From Halovenus halobia (lineage in GTDB: Archaea; Halobacteriota; Halobacteria; Halobacteriales; Haloarculaceae): a stretch of 64,000 nucleotides of DNA. The notes below the pieces were generated by a model, which had not been told where the DNA came from, ran no database searches, and saw only the letters and a list, made by a program, of their open reading frames with translations. Position 1 is the stretch's first letter, and every line of letters starts with the position of its first letter. This document shows, piece after piece, positions 17,126 to 26,126 of the stretch. The DNA lies in NCBI RefSeq assembly GCF_051414135.1, contig NZ_JBLKOA010000001.1:1-64000 (forward strand). The letters run 5' to 3'. The position numbers were made by a program, and so were the translations under genes.

Positions 17126-18037
17126 TCACAGGTCAAGACCCAGATACTCGTGGACGAAAAACTCCATCGCGTTGACCACATAGTGCGCGACGACGACGAC
17201 CAGCAGACTCCCGGTAAGGATGTAGCCGCCTGCGAGGACAAAGCCAAGGAGACCGGTCACGACGACCCCGACCCGGCCCTGTGCGCCGTGACCGAGCGCG
17301 AAGGCCAGCGACGCGACGACGGCGAGCAGCCACGGCGAGACGCCGAAGAAGGTGGCCGGAACCCCAATCAGCGCAGCGCGGAAGAGCAGTTCCTCCGCGA
17401 TTGCGATGAGTGGCAACACGACCCCGAACAGCAGTACCCAGCCACCGGCGGATGTCGGTGCGAGCATCTCACGAACGCCCTCGTCGTAGGCCGCTCCAAC
17501 CGCGTCGGCGAGGTTCGTCGCGAGTTCGTTCCCGGCCCACAACAGGACTCCGAATCCAACCCCGACACCGACGCCCAGCAACCCGGTCGACAGCGGCGCT
17601 GCCGTGACGCCGACTGCGTCGATTGGGATTGCGAAGTAGAGCCCAGCCGCGATGATGACGCCGGCCATCAGCCCCTGCGTGGCTGCGACGTTCGCGATTA
17701 CCATCGCTGGCGTCAGTTCGATTTCTTGGGGCGGGTCGGGGTCACGAATCTCTGCGTCTCTCGGGTGGGTTGGGCTGTTGATTGTGGGTTCCTCTCTGGG
17801 GCTGAGGTCTGTGACTTCGTTTGGCACTGCTCGTTGCTGTGCAACGCCTTCGATGGGCTGTTCGATGACTGCATTCGACGACTGGGCGACCGCTTCACTC
17901 TCGGTCTTCGCTGGGTTGTCAGTGTCAGCGACAGACTCCGAACCAGATTGCAGCAGGTCTGCTGATTGTCGTGCGAGTACAAGTAATCCGAGCGTCAACG
18001 TCGCCGCAACGAGAAGAAACGGGACCGGCTGTGCCAC
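17126..18037 (-). CDS. CPBP-family intramembrane glutamic protease (Rce1/Abi)
   Basis: A 303-residue integral membrane protein of the Abi/CPBP family. The catalytic motif EELLFRAAL is in a membrane segment, followed by HGAQG and HYVVN, matching the family's Glu-Glu...His...His arrangement. N-terminal residues 1-20 form one hydrophobic helix, followed by an acidic, disordered region to about residue 110. The family cleaves or chaperones membrane proteins. The gene starts 2 nt after the LonB stop, so it is the second gene of a lon-CPBP operon. Confidence 0.88.
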   Translation of the reverse strand: MAQPVPFLLVAATLTLGLLVLARQSADLLQSGSESVADTDNPAKTESEAVAQSSNAVIEQPIEGVAQQRAVPNEVTDLSPREEPTINSPTHPRDAEIRDPDPPQEIELTPAMVIANVAATQGLMAGVIIAAGLYFAIPIDAVGVTAAPLSTGLLGVGVGVGFGVLLWAGNELATNLADAVGAAYDEGVREMLAPTSAGGWVLLFGVVLPLIAIAEELLFRAALIGVPATFFGVSPWLLAVVASLAFALGHGAQGRVGVVVTGLLGFVLAGGYILTGSLLVVVVAHYVVNAMEFFVHEYLGLDL

Positions 18038-18039
18038 AG

Positions 18040-20298
18040 TTACTGTGGGCTTGGGCTGCCGCCTGCGCCGACTTCACGCTGTTCGAGCGCGCGGCCGGTA
18101 ATCGATTTGAGTCGGTCGACCAGCGAGTCCTTCTCGGGTTCGCCGGCCAGTGCGACTTCGAGTACCTCGGAGATGTGTGAGACCGGAATGATCTCGACTT
18201 GCTCCTTGTACTCGGGCTCGATCATCACGTCCTGTTCGTTTGCTTTCGGGATGATGATCTTGTCGATGCCGGACTTCGCGGCGGCCTCGATTTTGTGCGT
18301 GACACCGCCGACCGGCAACACGTCGCCACGGACTGACAGCGAGCCAGTCATCGCCACGTTTTGCTCGATTGGGATATCCTCGAGTGCGCTGATTACTGCT
18401 GTCGCGACCGTCACCGAGGCTGAGTCGCCGTCGACGCCGCCTTCACCGACCTGGACGAACTGGATGTGGATATCCTTCTCCGAGATGTCCTGGTCGGAGA
18501 ACTTCTTGATGATGGCGCTGACGTTCTCGACGGCCTCCTCAGCCATCTCCTTCAGCTGGCCGGTGGCAATCACTCGGCCTGGGCCCTGCGAGGGCGCGAT
18601 TTCGGCCATCACGGGCAGGACAATACCGGAGTCCTCGCCCATGACTGCCAGCCCGTTGACCCGGCCGACTGCGCCGCCCTCGTTGACGGTGAGTTCGTAA
18701 TCTTTCCGGCGCTCGATGAACTCGTCGGCGAGCTGCTGTTCGATGGACCGCGAGCGGCCCTTCGCCTGCAGCACGTCCTCGCGCTCGGTGTGGTCTTTGC
18801 CCTCTGCACGGGCAATGTCGCCCGCGACACGGACGAGGCCACCGAGATTACGCAGTTCGAGCGTGAGGTGGTCCTTTCGGCCCGCACGGCGCTGGGCTTC
18901 GAGGATGATCTCTTCCATCGCCTCCCGCGTGAAGTGTGGCAGGCGACCGTCTTTTTCGACCTCCTGGGCCACGAAGCGGGCGTACTTCCGGCGCATCTCC
19001 GGCGTGTCGTCGATGGTGTCGTCCATGTACACCTCGTAGCCGTAGCCTTTGATCCGCGAGCGCAGCGCCGGGTGCATGTTTTCCATTGCGTCCATGTTCC
19101 CCGAGGCCACCATGACGAAGTCACAGGGCACCGGTTCGGTCTGGACCATCGCACCCGAGGAGCGCTCGGACTGGCCGGTAATCGAGAACTCACCCTCTTG
19201 AATTGCGGTCATCAGCTTCTGCTGGGACCGAATGTCGAGGGTGTTGATCTCGTCGATGTAGAGCACGCCCTTGTTGGCCTTGTGGATCGCACCAGGCTCA
19301 ACACGGTCGTGGCTCGGCGTCTCCATGCCGCCGGACTGGAACGGGTCGTGTCGAACGTCGCCCAGCAGTGCACCGGCGTGGGCACCCGTCGCGTCCTCGA
19401 ACGGCGCGGTCTGCTGGTCTGCGGTGTTGACCAACAGGTTCGGCACCATCGCGTCGTTGCCACGGGAAATGTACCTGAACGCGAGGTAGATGATCCCTCC
19501 AGCGAGGATGCCGAGCAGAATCTGCTCGACGATGATCAGGGCGTATCCCAGAATGAGGGCAATGATGATCCACATGATCACCGTCCGCATCTGGTTGCGC
19601 TTGCGCGCCTCCTCCTTGTGGGCCTCCACAATTTGTTCGCCCTTTCCGGCCGGAACCGTCCGGACTTTTGGCTCGTTGCCGTCGTCGGGGTTGTGGTAGA
19701 CGAGCACGTCCTGCAACTCCTCTTTGGGGAGCAACTGGCTCATTGCCTTGGCCAGCATCGACTTCCCTGTTCCGGGCGAACCAATCATCATGACGTGACG
19801 GCGCTGTTTGGCCGCCTTCAGGACGATATCTCGGGCGTGGTCCTGTCCGATGACTTGGTCGACCAGTCGGTCAGGGACACTGATTCCGTCGGACGTATCG
19901 ACTTTGAGGCCGCCGAGCAGGTCGTCGTCTTCGATCTCCTCGTCGATCTCCATATCCTCGTCGACGTCGCTCCCGAGGGCTTCGTCGAGGGGGTTTTCAC
20001 TGTCGGCGTCACCGGCGACCGTTTCGGTCTCTTTCGGGTCCGGCATTGTGCCGTCTTCGGGTGCATACCCCTGGGAGTCGGAGGTCCCGTTTCTGTGCGT
20101 TTCACTGTCTTCACCGGCGGGGTCGTCCGCTGGTGGGTCAGTGTCCGCTTCACTCACCGTCTCGGTCTCCGACTCGTCCTCTGGAGAGCCAGCAGTGTCG
20201 GCGTCGACTGCCGAACTGGCCGATTCCTCCTCGGCGTCGGAGACCTCGTCGGCGTCCATTTCCCGGTCGGTTTCCGGGCCATTTGATTCCTTGCTCAT
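18040..20298 (-). CDS. lonB: membrane-anchored archaeal Lon protease (LonB)
   Basis: A 752-residue ATP-dependent serine protease. The first 130 residues are an acidic disordered extension. The AAA+ domain has Walker A GSPGTGKSMLAKA and Walker B GVLYIDEIN. Two membrane helices are inserted around residues 238-275 (MWIIIALILGYALIIVEQ and GILAGGIIYLAF), the hallmark of archaeal LonB. The C-terminal protease domain has catalytic Ser in GDSAS and Lys in GGVTHKIEAA. It holds quality-control and regulatory roles; in haloarchaea LonB is essential and controls carotenoid and lipid composition. It forms an operon with the CPBP protease directly downstream. Confidence 0.95.
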   Translation of the reverse strand: MSKESNGPETDREMDADEVSDAEEESASSAVDADTAGSPEDESETETVSEADTDPPADDPAGEDSETHRNGTSDSQGYAPEDGTMPDPKETETVAGDADSENPLDEALGSDVDEDMEIDEEIEDDDLLGGLKVDTSDGISVPDRLVDQVIGQDHARDIVLKAAKQRRHVMMIGSPGTGKSMLAKAMSQLLPKEELQDVLVYHNPDDGNEPKVRTVPAGKGEQIVEAHKEEARKRNQMRTVIMWIIIALILGYALIIVEQILLGILAGGIIYLAFRYISRGNDAMVPNLLVNTADQQTAPFEDATGAHAGALLGDVRHDPFQSGGMETPSHDRVEPGAIHKANKGVLYIDEINTLDIRSQQKLMTAIQEGEFSITGQSERSSGAMVQTEPVPCDFVMVASGNMDAMENMHPALRSRIKGYGYEVYMDDTIDDTPEMRRKYARFVAQEVEKDGRLPHFTREAMEEIILEAQRRAGRKDHLTLELRNLGGLVRVAGDIARAEGKDHTEREDVLQAKGRSRSIEQQLADEFIERRKDYELTVNEGGAVGRVNGLAVMGEDSGIVLPVMAEIAPSQGPGRVIATGQLKEMAEEAVENVSAIIKKFSDQDISEKDIHIQFVQVGEGGVDGDSASVTVATAVISALEDIPIEQNVAMTGSLSVRGDVLPVGGVTHKIEAAAKSGIDKIIIPKANEQDVMIEPEYKEQVEIIPVSHISEVLEVALAGEPEKDSLVDRLKSITGRALEQREVGAGGSPSPQ

Positions 20299-20463
20299 AC
20301 AGTGGTTACTATACCTGTTTTCAAGGGCTGTCTACTGATATACTTTCTCCCCACTATCACGTCCCTGAACGGCAAAATGGGTTTGAGAGCCTCTCTACTT
20401 GCCAAATGGGTTGTTGTGTCGAACACCGACCATTCATATAATCTGCGTCCAAACCAGATGGTA

Positions 20464-20967
20464 ATGGCTCCCTTCCGAGGCTGTCTGATCGGTCGGTTCC
20501 AGCCGTTTCACAGCGGGCACCGCAGACTCGTCGAACGTATCGCCGCGGATGTCGACGAACTGGTCGTCGGCATCGGCAGCGCGGACGCATCACACACCAG
20601 ACGCAATCCCTTCACTGCAGGCGAACGCGTCATGATGGTCCGCAAGACGCTGGAGCCGTACGATCTCACTGACTACGTCGTTCCCATCGAAGACATGGAC
20701 CGCAACTCAGTGTGGGTCAGTCACGTCCAAAGCATGGCACCGGAGTTCGACGTCGCCTACTCGAACAATCCGCTTGTCGTCCGGCTATTTTCGGAGTCCG
20801 GCATCGAGGTCAAACAGACCGAGATGTTCGACCGCGAGGCGTTGAAAGGCAGTGAGATTCGTGACCAGATGGTCACCGGCGGCGACTGGCGACAGCATGT
20901 CCCCGAACCAGTCCAGTCTGTTATCGACGAAATCGACGGTGTGGCCAGACTCCGCGAAATCGAGTGA
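20464..20967 (+). CDS. nadM: nicotinamide-nucleotide adenylyltransferase
   Basis: A 167-residue nucleotidyltransferase that joins NMN with ATP to make NAD+. It has GRFQPFHSGH (the HxGH signature) at residues 10-19 and the C-terminal ISxxR-like region (GSEIRDQMV). The ATG at 20464 gives MAPFRGCLIGRFQPF; another ATG two codons upstream (20458) is possible. The region from 20302 is open in frame but unlike the family, so those earlier starts are rejected. It is divergent from lonB with 165 nt between the starts. Confidence 0.92.
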   Translation: MAPFRGCLIGRFQPFHSGHRRLVERIAADVDELVVGIGSADASHTRRNPFTAGERVMMVRKTLEPYDLTDYVVPIEDMDRNSVWVSHVQSMAPEFDVAYSNNPLVVRLFSESGIEVKQTEMFDREALKGSEIRDQMVTGGDWRQHVPEPVQSVIDEIDGVARLREIE

Positions 20968-21011
20968 GAGACGGTTCTGTCCCGCCACTTATATGACTCT
21001 ACCAGACGTAT

Positions 21012-21027
21012 CTATTGATAACAATAG
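21012..21027. promoter_or_regulatory. palindrome in the dnaG leader
   Basis: CTATTGATAACAATAG is a perfect 6+4+6 palindrome 28 nt upstream of the dnaG start. An upstream A/T-rich element (CACTTATATGAC near 20980-20995) could be the TATA box. The palindrome would then overlap or follow the transcription start, where an archaeal repressor would bind. It could also be a structural element in a short 5' leader. Confidence 0.45.
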
Positions 21028-21054
21028 CGTCTCGTCCGACGAAAGTCAACTCAT

Positions 21055-22398
21055 ATGCCACACTCAGCAAAGTATATCATTCACGCGGATGTTCGCACCA
21101 GCGGGGTTGTCGAGCGGAGTGATGTCGTCGGCGCGATTTTCGGCCAGACAGAGGGACTGCTCGGAGAAGATATGGACCTCCGGGACCTGCAGGACGCCTC
21201 GAAAGTCGGCCGAATCGATGTCGACATCGACTCTGAGGGTGGGCGCTCGTTCGGGACGGTACAGATCGCAAGCGGGATGGACCGCGCAGAGACGGCCGTG
21301 CTGGCTGCTGCACTCGAAACAATCGAGCGAGTTGGCCCGTGCCGGGCGAACTGCTCGGTCATCAAAATCGAAGACGCTCGGGCCGCCAAGCGCCGTGAGA
21401 TTGTCGACCGCGCGACGGAGTTGCTCGCCGCCTTCGAGGACGAACAACTCACCAGCGAGCGCCTCGTCGAAGAAGTTCGCGAACGCGTCCGCGAATCTGA
21501 AATCACCGAGTATCGTGGCTTTCCGGCCGGCCCACGTGTCGCTGACAGCGACGCGATAATCGTCGTCGAGGGCCGTGCCGACGTGCGGAAACTACTCTCT
21601 GCCGGCGTCAAAAATGCCATTGCCGTCGAAGGAACAGACGTTCCCGACGAAGTGGCCCGACTCACACAGGACCGGACGACAACAGCGTTTCTCGACGGCG
21701 ACCGAGGTGGCGACCTGATTCTGCGAGAACTCGAACAGGTGGGCAGCGTCGATTACGTCGCCTTTGCACCCCGAGACCGCTCCGTCGAAGACCTCGACCG
21801 CGCTGCAATCATGGCCGCACTCCGCAAGAAGGTTCCCTACGAGCAGGTTGCCGAGGAAATGACCGCGCGTGAGGCGTTCGCACCGACAGACGGCGGCACT
21901 GTGACGGAGGAGCCAGTCACTGACACTGAGCCCCAACCCGGAACTGATGCTGCTGGCAGTCAAGCGGAGACAGAGGCTGTGGTCCAGTCTGATGGGCACT
22001 CGGCCGCGCACCCGGACGCGACGGCCGCGGAACCGTCGGCGACTCCAGCCGACGACGAGGCGGTTGACCAACAGGAGACTGCCGAGGAGACCAGGCAAAA
22101 ACCAGCGACACTGGGCGACAACATCGAGGCTGTAATCGAGGCCGGCGCTGGCACTGTCCGACTGCTCGACGCTGAGTTCGCCGTCCTCGCTGAGGTAGAC
22201 GCTGCGGACGCCTTCGCAGCCATCGAAGACGCCACGGACGTTCCACACACTGTTGTGCTCGATGGCCCTGTGACCCAGCGACTGCTCGATATCTGCGCAC
22301 AGCGCGGTGTTGGACGAATCGTCGGTGCCGAGACCGGCGAGTTCGTCAAACAGCCAGCAGATGTCCGCGTTCACGCCGCTGCCGACATCGAATACTAG
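21055..22398 (+). CDS. dnaG: DnaG-type primase / exosome-associated protein
   Basis: A 447-residue archaeal DnaG. The Toprim domain contains IVVEGRADVRKLL and, about 50 residues later, the metal-binding AFLDGDRGGD. An unusually acidic, repetitive linker follows (about 285-350), rich in T, E, A and P, then a C-terminal domain ending in FVKQPADVRVHAAADIEY. Archaeal DnaG works with the RNA exosome and primes DNA in vitro. The start matches the family (MPHSAKYIIHADVRTSG). It is convergent with the GNAT gene, overlapping by 4 nt at the stops. Confidence 0.93.
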   Translation: MPHSAKYIIHADVRTSGVVERSDVVGAIFGQTEGLLGEDMDLRDLQDASKVGRIDVDIDSEGGRSFGTVQIASGMDRAETAVLAAALETIERVGPCRANCSVIKIEDARAAKRREIVDRATELLAAFEDEQLTSERLVEEVRERVRESEITEYRGFPAGPRVADSDAIIVVEGRADVRKLLSAGVKNAIAVEGTDVPDEVARLTQDRTTTAFLDGDRGGDLILRELEQVGSVDYVAFAPRDRSVEDLDRAAIMAALRKKVPYEQVAEEMTAREAFAPTDGGTVTEEPVTDTEPQPGTDAAGSQAETEAVVQSDGHSAAHPDATAAEPSATPADDEAVDQQETAEETRQKPATLGDNIEAVIEAGAGTVRLLDAEFAVLAEVDAADAFAAIEDATDVPHTVVLDGPVTQRLLDICAQRGVGRIVGAETGEFVKQPADVRVHAAADIEY

Positions 22399-22817
22399 AG
22401 CTCGCGGATAAGCAACAGTCCGTCGCCGTCCTCGAATTCCTCCGGCAACTGTTCTTCGACTGAAAAGCCGTGGTCATCGTAAAATTGCCGGGCGTCGTCG
22501 TCGATAACACGGACTGTCAGTGCCAGCCGTTCGTAGCCGTCCTCGCGCTGGTCGGCACAGAGATACTCGAGCAGGTCTGAGCCGTAGCCCTGTCGCTGCT
22601 CGTCGGGGTCAACTGCCAACTCTGTGAGATACACTGTCTCCTCCGGTCCGGGCATCACGATAGCGTAGCCAACCGGCCGGTCAGTAACTGCGACGTACAG
22701 CGGCGGAAACCCGCCGAGCGCGCAGTCGAGCAACTCCCGCCAGGGTTCAGCAAGTACCTCCTGCTGAATCGCACGGAGGCGGTCACCGTCAACTGCTGTT
22801 GTCCGTGTCACGTTCAT
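22395..22817 (-). CDS. GNAT-family N-acetyltransferase
   Basis: A 140-residue acetyltransferase. The conserved coenzyme A-binding motif A is seen in YLTELAVDPDEQRQGYGSDL (the core Q-x-x-G-x-G/Y), and motif B in ARQFYDDHGFSVEEQL. Substrate cannot be read. The acidic composition fits a soluble haloarchaeal enzyme. It is 2 nt from the DUF92 gene on the same strand and overlaps the dnaG stop on the other strand. Confidence 0.85.
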   Translation of the reverse strand: MNVTRTTAVDGDRLRAIQQEVLAEPWRELLDCALGGFPPLYVAVTDRPVGYAIVMPGPEETVYLTELAVDPDEQRQGYGSDLLEYLCADQREDGYERLALTVRVIDDDARQFYDDHGFSVEEQLPEEFEDGDGLLLIREL

Positions 22818-22819
22818 GA

Positions 22820-24160
22820 TTAGAGTGTGAGTCCGACCCCGGCTGCGAGCAGTGCGCCAGCGAGTGCAGCCGCCAGCGTTGCGAGGAAGTTGACGCCCTG
22901 GTTCCCACAGAGCCAGCCTTCGATTGTCGCGCCGAGCAGGCTATCGACGGTCATCCCGACGACACCGGCAGCAACGACGACTCCGGCTCCCAGCGCAGTG
23001 ACGGGCTCGAAGGCGACGAAGGCAATGCCCGCGACGATTGCGGCCCCGCCGGCCCCGACAAGTTCGCCCTGCCAGGTCACTGCGCCATCAGTCCCCGGCT
23101 CGACGACACGGAGGGTCGTGATCAGCCGTGGGTTGTCGAACAGGCCGCCGACTTCACTGGAGAGGGTGTCGGCGAGCGCTGCGCCGACTGCGCCGGCAAA
23201 GGCGAAGAAAAAGATTGCCTCCGGGACACCGAGACGCCCACTGGCTGCCGCCCCGACGACGGCAAACAGCGCGACCAGCGAGTTCGCGAGGACGTTCCCG
23301 CTGCCGCGTGCGCCCTCGTTCTCTTCGGCGATGCCGCGGTCGAGTTTCTGGTCGTACTGGTACTTCGAGGCCAGTCCACCGATTCCGAAGAAGGCAATCA
23401 GCATTGCGAACCAGCCGTAACTTCCGAGGACGATTGTCAACAACCCCAGCAAGACGCCGGTTAACATGCCGGGCAGTGAGGCGGTATCGAGTGCGAAGGA
23501 AGCGTAGCCGAGCACGACAGTCACAGCCAGCGCAACAGCGATCCGCGTCGTCGAGATCTCGACCGGGAGCGCGCCGAGAAACCACAGCAACAAGACGACG
23601 CTGACCATTACGAGCACGTCATCACGTTTGAACAGTACTTCTCGGAGCAGTGCCGCGAGCAGGCTCCCGCTGGCAGCGAGAAAGGCAATCGTCTGCCACG
23701 TTCCGGGGAGGGCTGCAACACCGGTTGCGATTGCCTGGGCTGCGCTGCCGGCGAGAAAGCCACCGCCGACGAAGCCAGCGGTTGCGAGAAACGGGTCGCC
23801 GGTCCAGTATCGCACAGCCTGGCCGACGAGATTGCCGACCGAAAGCAAAAGCACTGCTCCGACGTAGATGGCGGCTGGCAACTCGAACTCCACAGCTAAC
23901 ACAGCCGTCCCAGCAGCCGCGAGCGAAAATCCAGCCAGCCCGTAGAGCGCCCCGTCGCGGCGGTCACCGGGCCGCGCAAATAGCTCGAAGAGCACCGTAT
24001 CGGTATCGACGACGAGTGCGGCGGCGGCGACCAGCAGGAAGGGGCCAATCGCCATCAACGTTGCCACCGCTGGCTCGCCGACGCCGTCGACCACCGGGAC
24101 GACGAATGCCAGCAGACTGACAACCATGAACGCGCCAGCACGTCTAACGGGGCCTGTCAC
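22820..24160 (-). CDS. DUF92-family integral membrane protein
   Basis: A 446-residue protein with about ten to twelve predicted membrane segments. The C-terminal half, with SSEVGGLFDNPRLITTLR and GMTVDSLLGATIEGWL, matches the DUF92 family, which in plants and cyanobacteria includes phytyl-phosphate kinase (VTE6). This suggests, but does not prove, a prenyl-phosphate role in haloarchaea. The N-terminal 200 residues are an additional hydrophobic region. The gene is followed by the GNAT gene after 2 nt, implying an operon. Confidence 0.8.
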   Translation of the reverse strand: MTGPVRRAGAFMVVSLLAFVVPVVDGVGEPAVATLMAIGPFLLVAAAALVVDTDTVLFELFARPGDRRDGALYGLAGFSLAAAGTAVLAVEFELPAAIYVGAVLLLSVGNLVGQAVRYWTGDPFLATAGFVGGGFLAGSAAQAIATGVAALPGTWQTIAFLAASGSLLAALLREVLFKRDDVLVMVSVVLLLWFLGALPVEISTTRIAVALAVTVVLGYASFALDTASLPGMLTGVLLGLLTIVLGSYGWFAMLIAFFGIGGLASKYQYDQKLDRGIAEENEGARGSGNVLANSLVALFAVVGAAASGRLGVPEAIFFFAFAGAVGAALADTLSSEVGGLFDNPRLITTLRVVEPGTDGAVTWQGELVGAGGAAIVAGIAFVAFEPVTALGAGVVVAAGVVGMTVDSLLGATIEGWLCGNQGVNFLATLAAALAGALLAAGVGLTL

Positions 24161-24208
24161 TACCGCCGGCTATTGCCGAGTAACACTTACCTTTTCCGAA
24201 GCGCCTTC

Positions 24209-24961
24209 TCAGCTAGTCTCTACTACCGCCTGAATCTCCGGCAGCACCGCGGTCACATCCCCGCGAATGTCGAAGGCTGCTGTCTCCGAGACTGGCGTCT
24301 CTTCCAGATTGACAATCGCCAGCGTCGCACCCCCTCGCTCGGCGATTTGGGGTAACGACGCTGCGGGTTCGACCGTCAGCGAGGAGCCAACTGCCAGAAA
24401 CACGTCGGCGTTCTGGGCGTACTGTTTGGCCCGCTGGAGCGCGACGCGCGGGAGTTGCTCACCAAATAAGACCGTGTCTGGCTTCAACACGCCGCCACAG
24501 GACGGACATTCCGGCGGGAGCTGTCCGTCCGCAATTTGTCCCTCTGCCAGTTCCAGCGGCTCTTTCCCGTCACAGCTCTCGCAGGCCACACGCTGGCCGT
24601 TGCCGTGGAGTTCGACAGTGGAGGAACCAGCGGTTTCGTGTAGGCCGTCCACGTTCTGGGTAATTACCGTTTCGAGGTGGCCGGCGGACTCCAGCGCGGC
24701 CAGTGCGTCGTGGGCGGGATTCGGCGCGATGTCACCGCTGAACAGTTCCTCGTACAGTTCGATGCGTTTCTCCCAGAACGCCGCCGGGTCGGCCCTGAAC
24801 TTGTTGTAGTGAAACTCAGAGGGGTCGTACCGGTCCCAGATACCACCTTCGCTACGGAAGTCGGGAATTCCCGAGGCTGTGCTCACTCCGGCTCCGGTAA
24901 ATGCCACAACTGAGTCGGCCCCTCTCACTGCTTCGGCGAGTGCAGAAATCTCGTCGGTCAT
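24209..24961 (-). CDS. Sir2-family NAD-dependent deacylase
   Basis: A 250-residue sirtuin. NAD binding is shown by AFTGAGVSTASGIPDFRS (residues about 20-37) and by TQNVDGLHE with the catalytic His in VELHGN. The zinc site is formed by CESCDG and CPSCGG. FGEQLPR and VGSSLTVEPAA are further family motifs. It probably removes acetyl groups from chromatin or metabolic proteins using NAD+, as in other archaea, and may counteract the acetyltransferase encoded nearby, but that link is inference. It stands alone on its strand between DUF92 and DUF368. Confidence 0.93.
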   Translation of the reverse strand: MTDEISALAEAVRGADSVVAFTGAGVSTASGIPDFRSEGGIWDRYDPSEFHYNKFRADPAAFWEKRIELYEELFSGDIAPNPAHDALAALESAGHLETVITQNVDGLHETAGSSTVELHGNGQRVACESCDGKEPLELAEGQIADGQLPPECPSCGGVLKPDTVLFGEQLPRVALQRAKQYAQNADVFLAVGSSLTVEPAASLPQIAERGGATLAIVNLEETPVSETAAFDIRGDVTAVLPEIQAVVETS

Positions 24962-24997
24962 ATCTGGTTGTGGGGGCTGACACGCAATGATGTTTAC

Positions 24998-25978
24998 TCA
25001 ATATTCGAGGTCTGCCGTCGACCAGTCCAGCGCGAGTACGAGAGCAGCGCCAACCACGGCAGCGACGACAACACCGAGGATGTCGGCTGGCGCTCGTCCG
25101 GTGGCAGCAAGCACTTCGACGACTGGCAGTCGAAGCGAGCCAACCATCAGACTCACGAGAAAGGCAAGCGTCGCTCGGCGGTAGTTCTCGAGAGCCCACC
25201 TGACTGCGTAGGCAACAGTAAAGACGCCGACGGCAGCACCGGAGAGGAAGGTCCCGATCACCATGCTATCCTGCAGCAGTTGTGCAGTAACGCCGTCAAT
25301 CACGACCCGTAGTAATCCGTCGACGAATCTGTTGAGGGTACTCGTCATGGTGTTGTACTGCCCCAGCAAGAGGAGAATGAACGCACCGGAGATGCCCGGG
25401 AGCAACATCCCACTAATCGCGAGCGCGCCGGCGACGAACAAGATTGGGAACGAGCTTGGGACACCCGTGCCGCCGGAGATTCCCGCGACAATGAAGGCAA
25501 TCGTGAATCCGGCAACGGACGCGATGACCTGTCTCGTATCGCCGAACCACTCCCGCTCGGCGAGCACGATTGCCGACGCGCCGATCAGCCCGAAAAAGAA
25601 CGCAAAGGTCGGCCCCGGAACCGTTTCGAGTGCGGCTTCCACGACGCGAGCAAGAATAATGACTGCCGTCACCATCCCGCCACCCAGGGCGAGCAAAAAC
25701 GGCACGTCCATGTCGCGAATGTCGGCAATCAGTGCGCTCCGAGCGTCTGCCTGGTGGAGGGAAGGGAGATAGCCAAGCACTGCTGGGTCCAGCGCAGTCA
25801 GCGCGGCAATTAGTCGCTCGTAGATGCCAACGATGAGCGCAATCGTGCCGCCGGAGACACCCGGCACGGCGTCGGCACTGCCCATCGCCAGCCCCTTGCA
25901 GTAGACGACCAGCAATCCGCGCAGTTTGGAGCTTTCGCCCTCTGTTGCCTCTTGTTCGCTCACCTCTTCAGTCGTCAC
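24998..25978 (-). CDS. DUF368-family membrane protein
   Basis: A 326-residue protein with about eight predicted membrane segments. The N-terminal signature GLAMGSADAVPGVSGGTIALIVG is characteristic of DUF368; a second PGISGAF motif is in the central part. In bacteria and archaea DUF368 (with DedA) proteins transport polyprenyl phosphate carriers across the membrane. Here it lies just downstream of the AglB gene, which uses a dolichyl-phosphate carrier, so a shared pathway is plausible. I prefer the GTG at 25978; another GTG six codons upstream is possible. Confidence 0.85.
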   Translation of the reverse strand: MTTEEVSEQEATEGESSKLRGLLVVYCKGLAMGSADAVPGVSGGTIALIVGIYERLIAALTALDPAVLGYLPSLHQADARSALIADIRDMDVPFLLALGGGMVTAVIILARVVEAALETVPGPTFAFFFGLIGASAIVLAEREWFGDTRQVIASVAGFTIAFIVAGISGGTGVPSSFPILFVAGALAISGMLLPGISGAFILLLLGQYNTMTSTLNRFVDGLLRVVIDGVTAQLLQDSMVIGTFLSGAAVGVFTVAYAVRWALENYRRATLAFLVSLMVGSLRLPVVEVLAATGRAPADILGVVVAAVVGAALVLALDWSTADLEY

Positions 25979-26126
25979 GATAGCCCACCTCTCCACGCCG
26001 GATGCTCGTGGTGCTCAGACTGGCACCTCAACGGTCTCGAAAAGAGCAACGAACTCAGCTGAGTCGGGTCTTGCACTGTCCTGTCGATCCTTCGGTGCCA
26101 GTTACGTAATTCGTTGTCTGCCGCGT

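Noticed and set aside
18466..20286. 606-codon open frame on the plus strand opposite lonB
   Set aside because: It is the mirror of lonB codons with high G+C at third positions; composition is biased and no domain is seen.
20302..20463. Upstream extension of the nadM frame
   Set aside because: The frame is open but its residues are unlike the family; the true start is at 20464 (or 20458).
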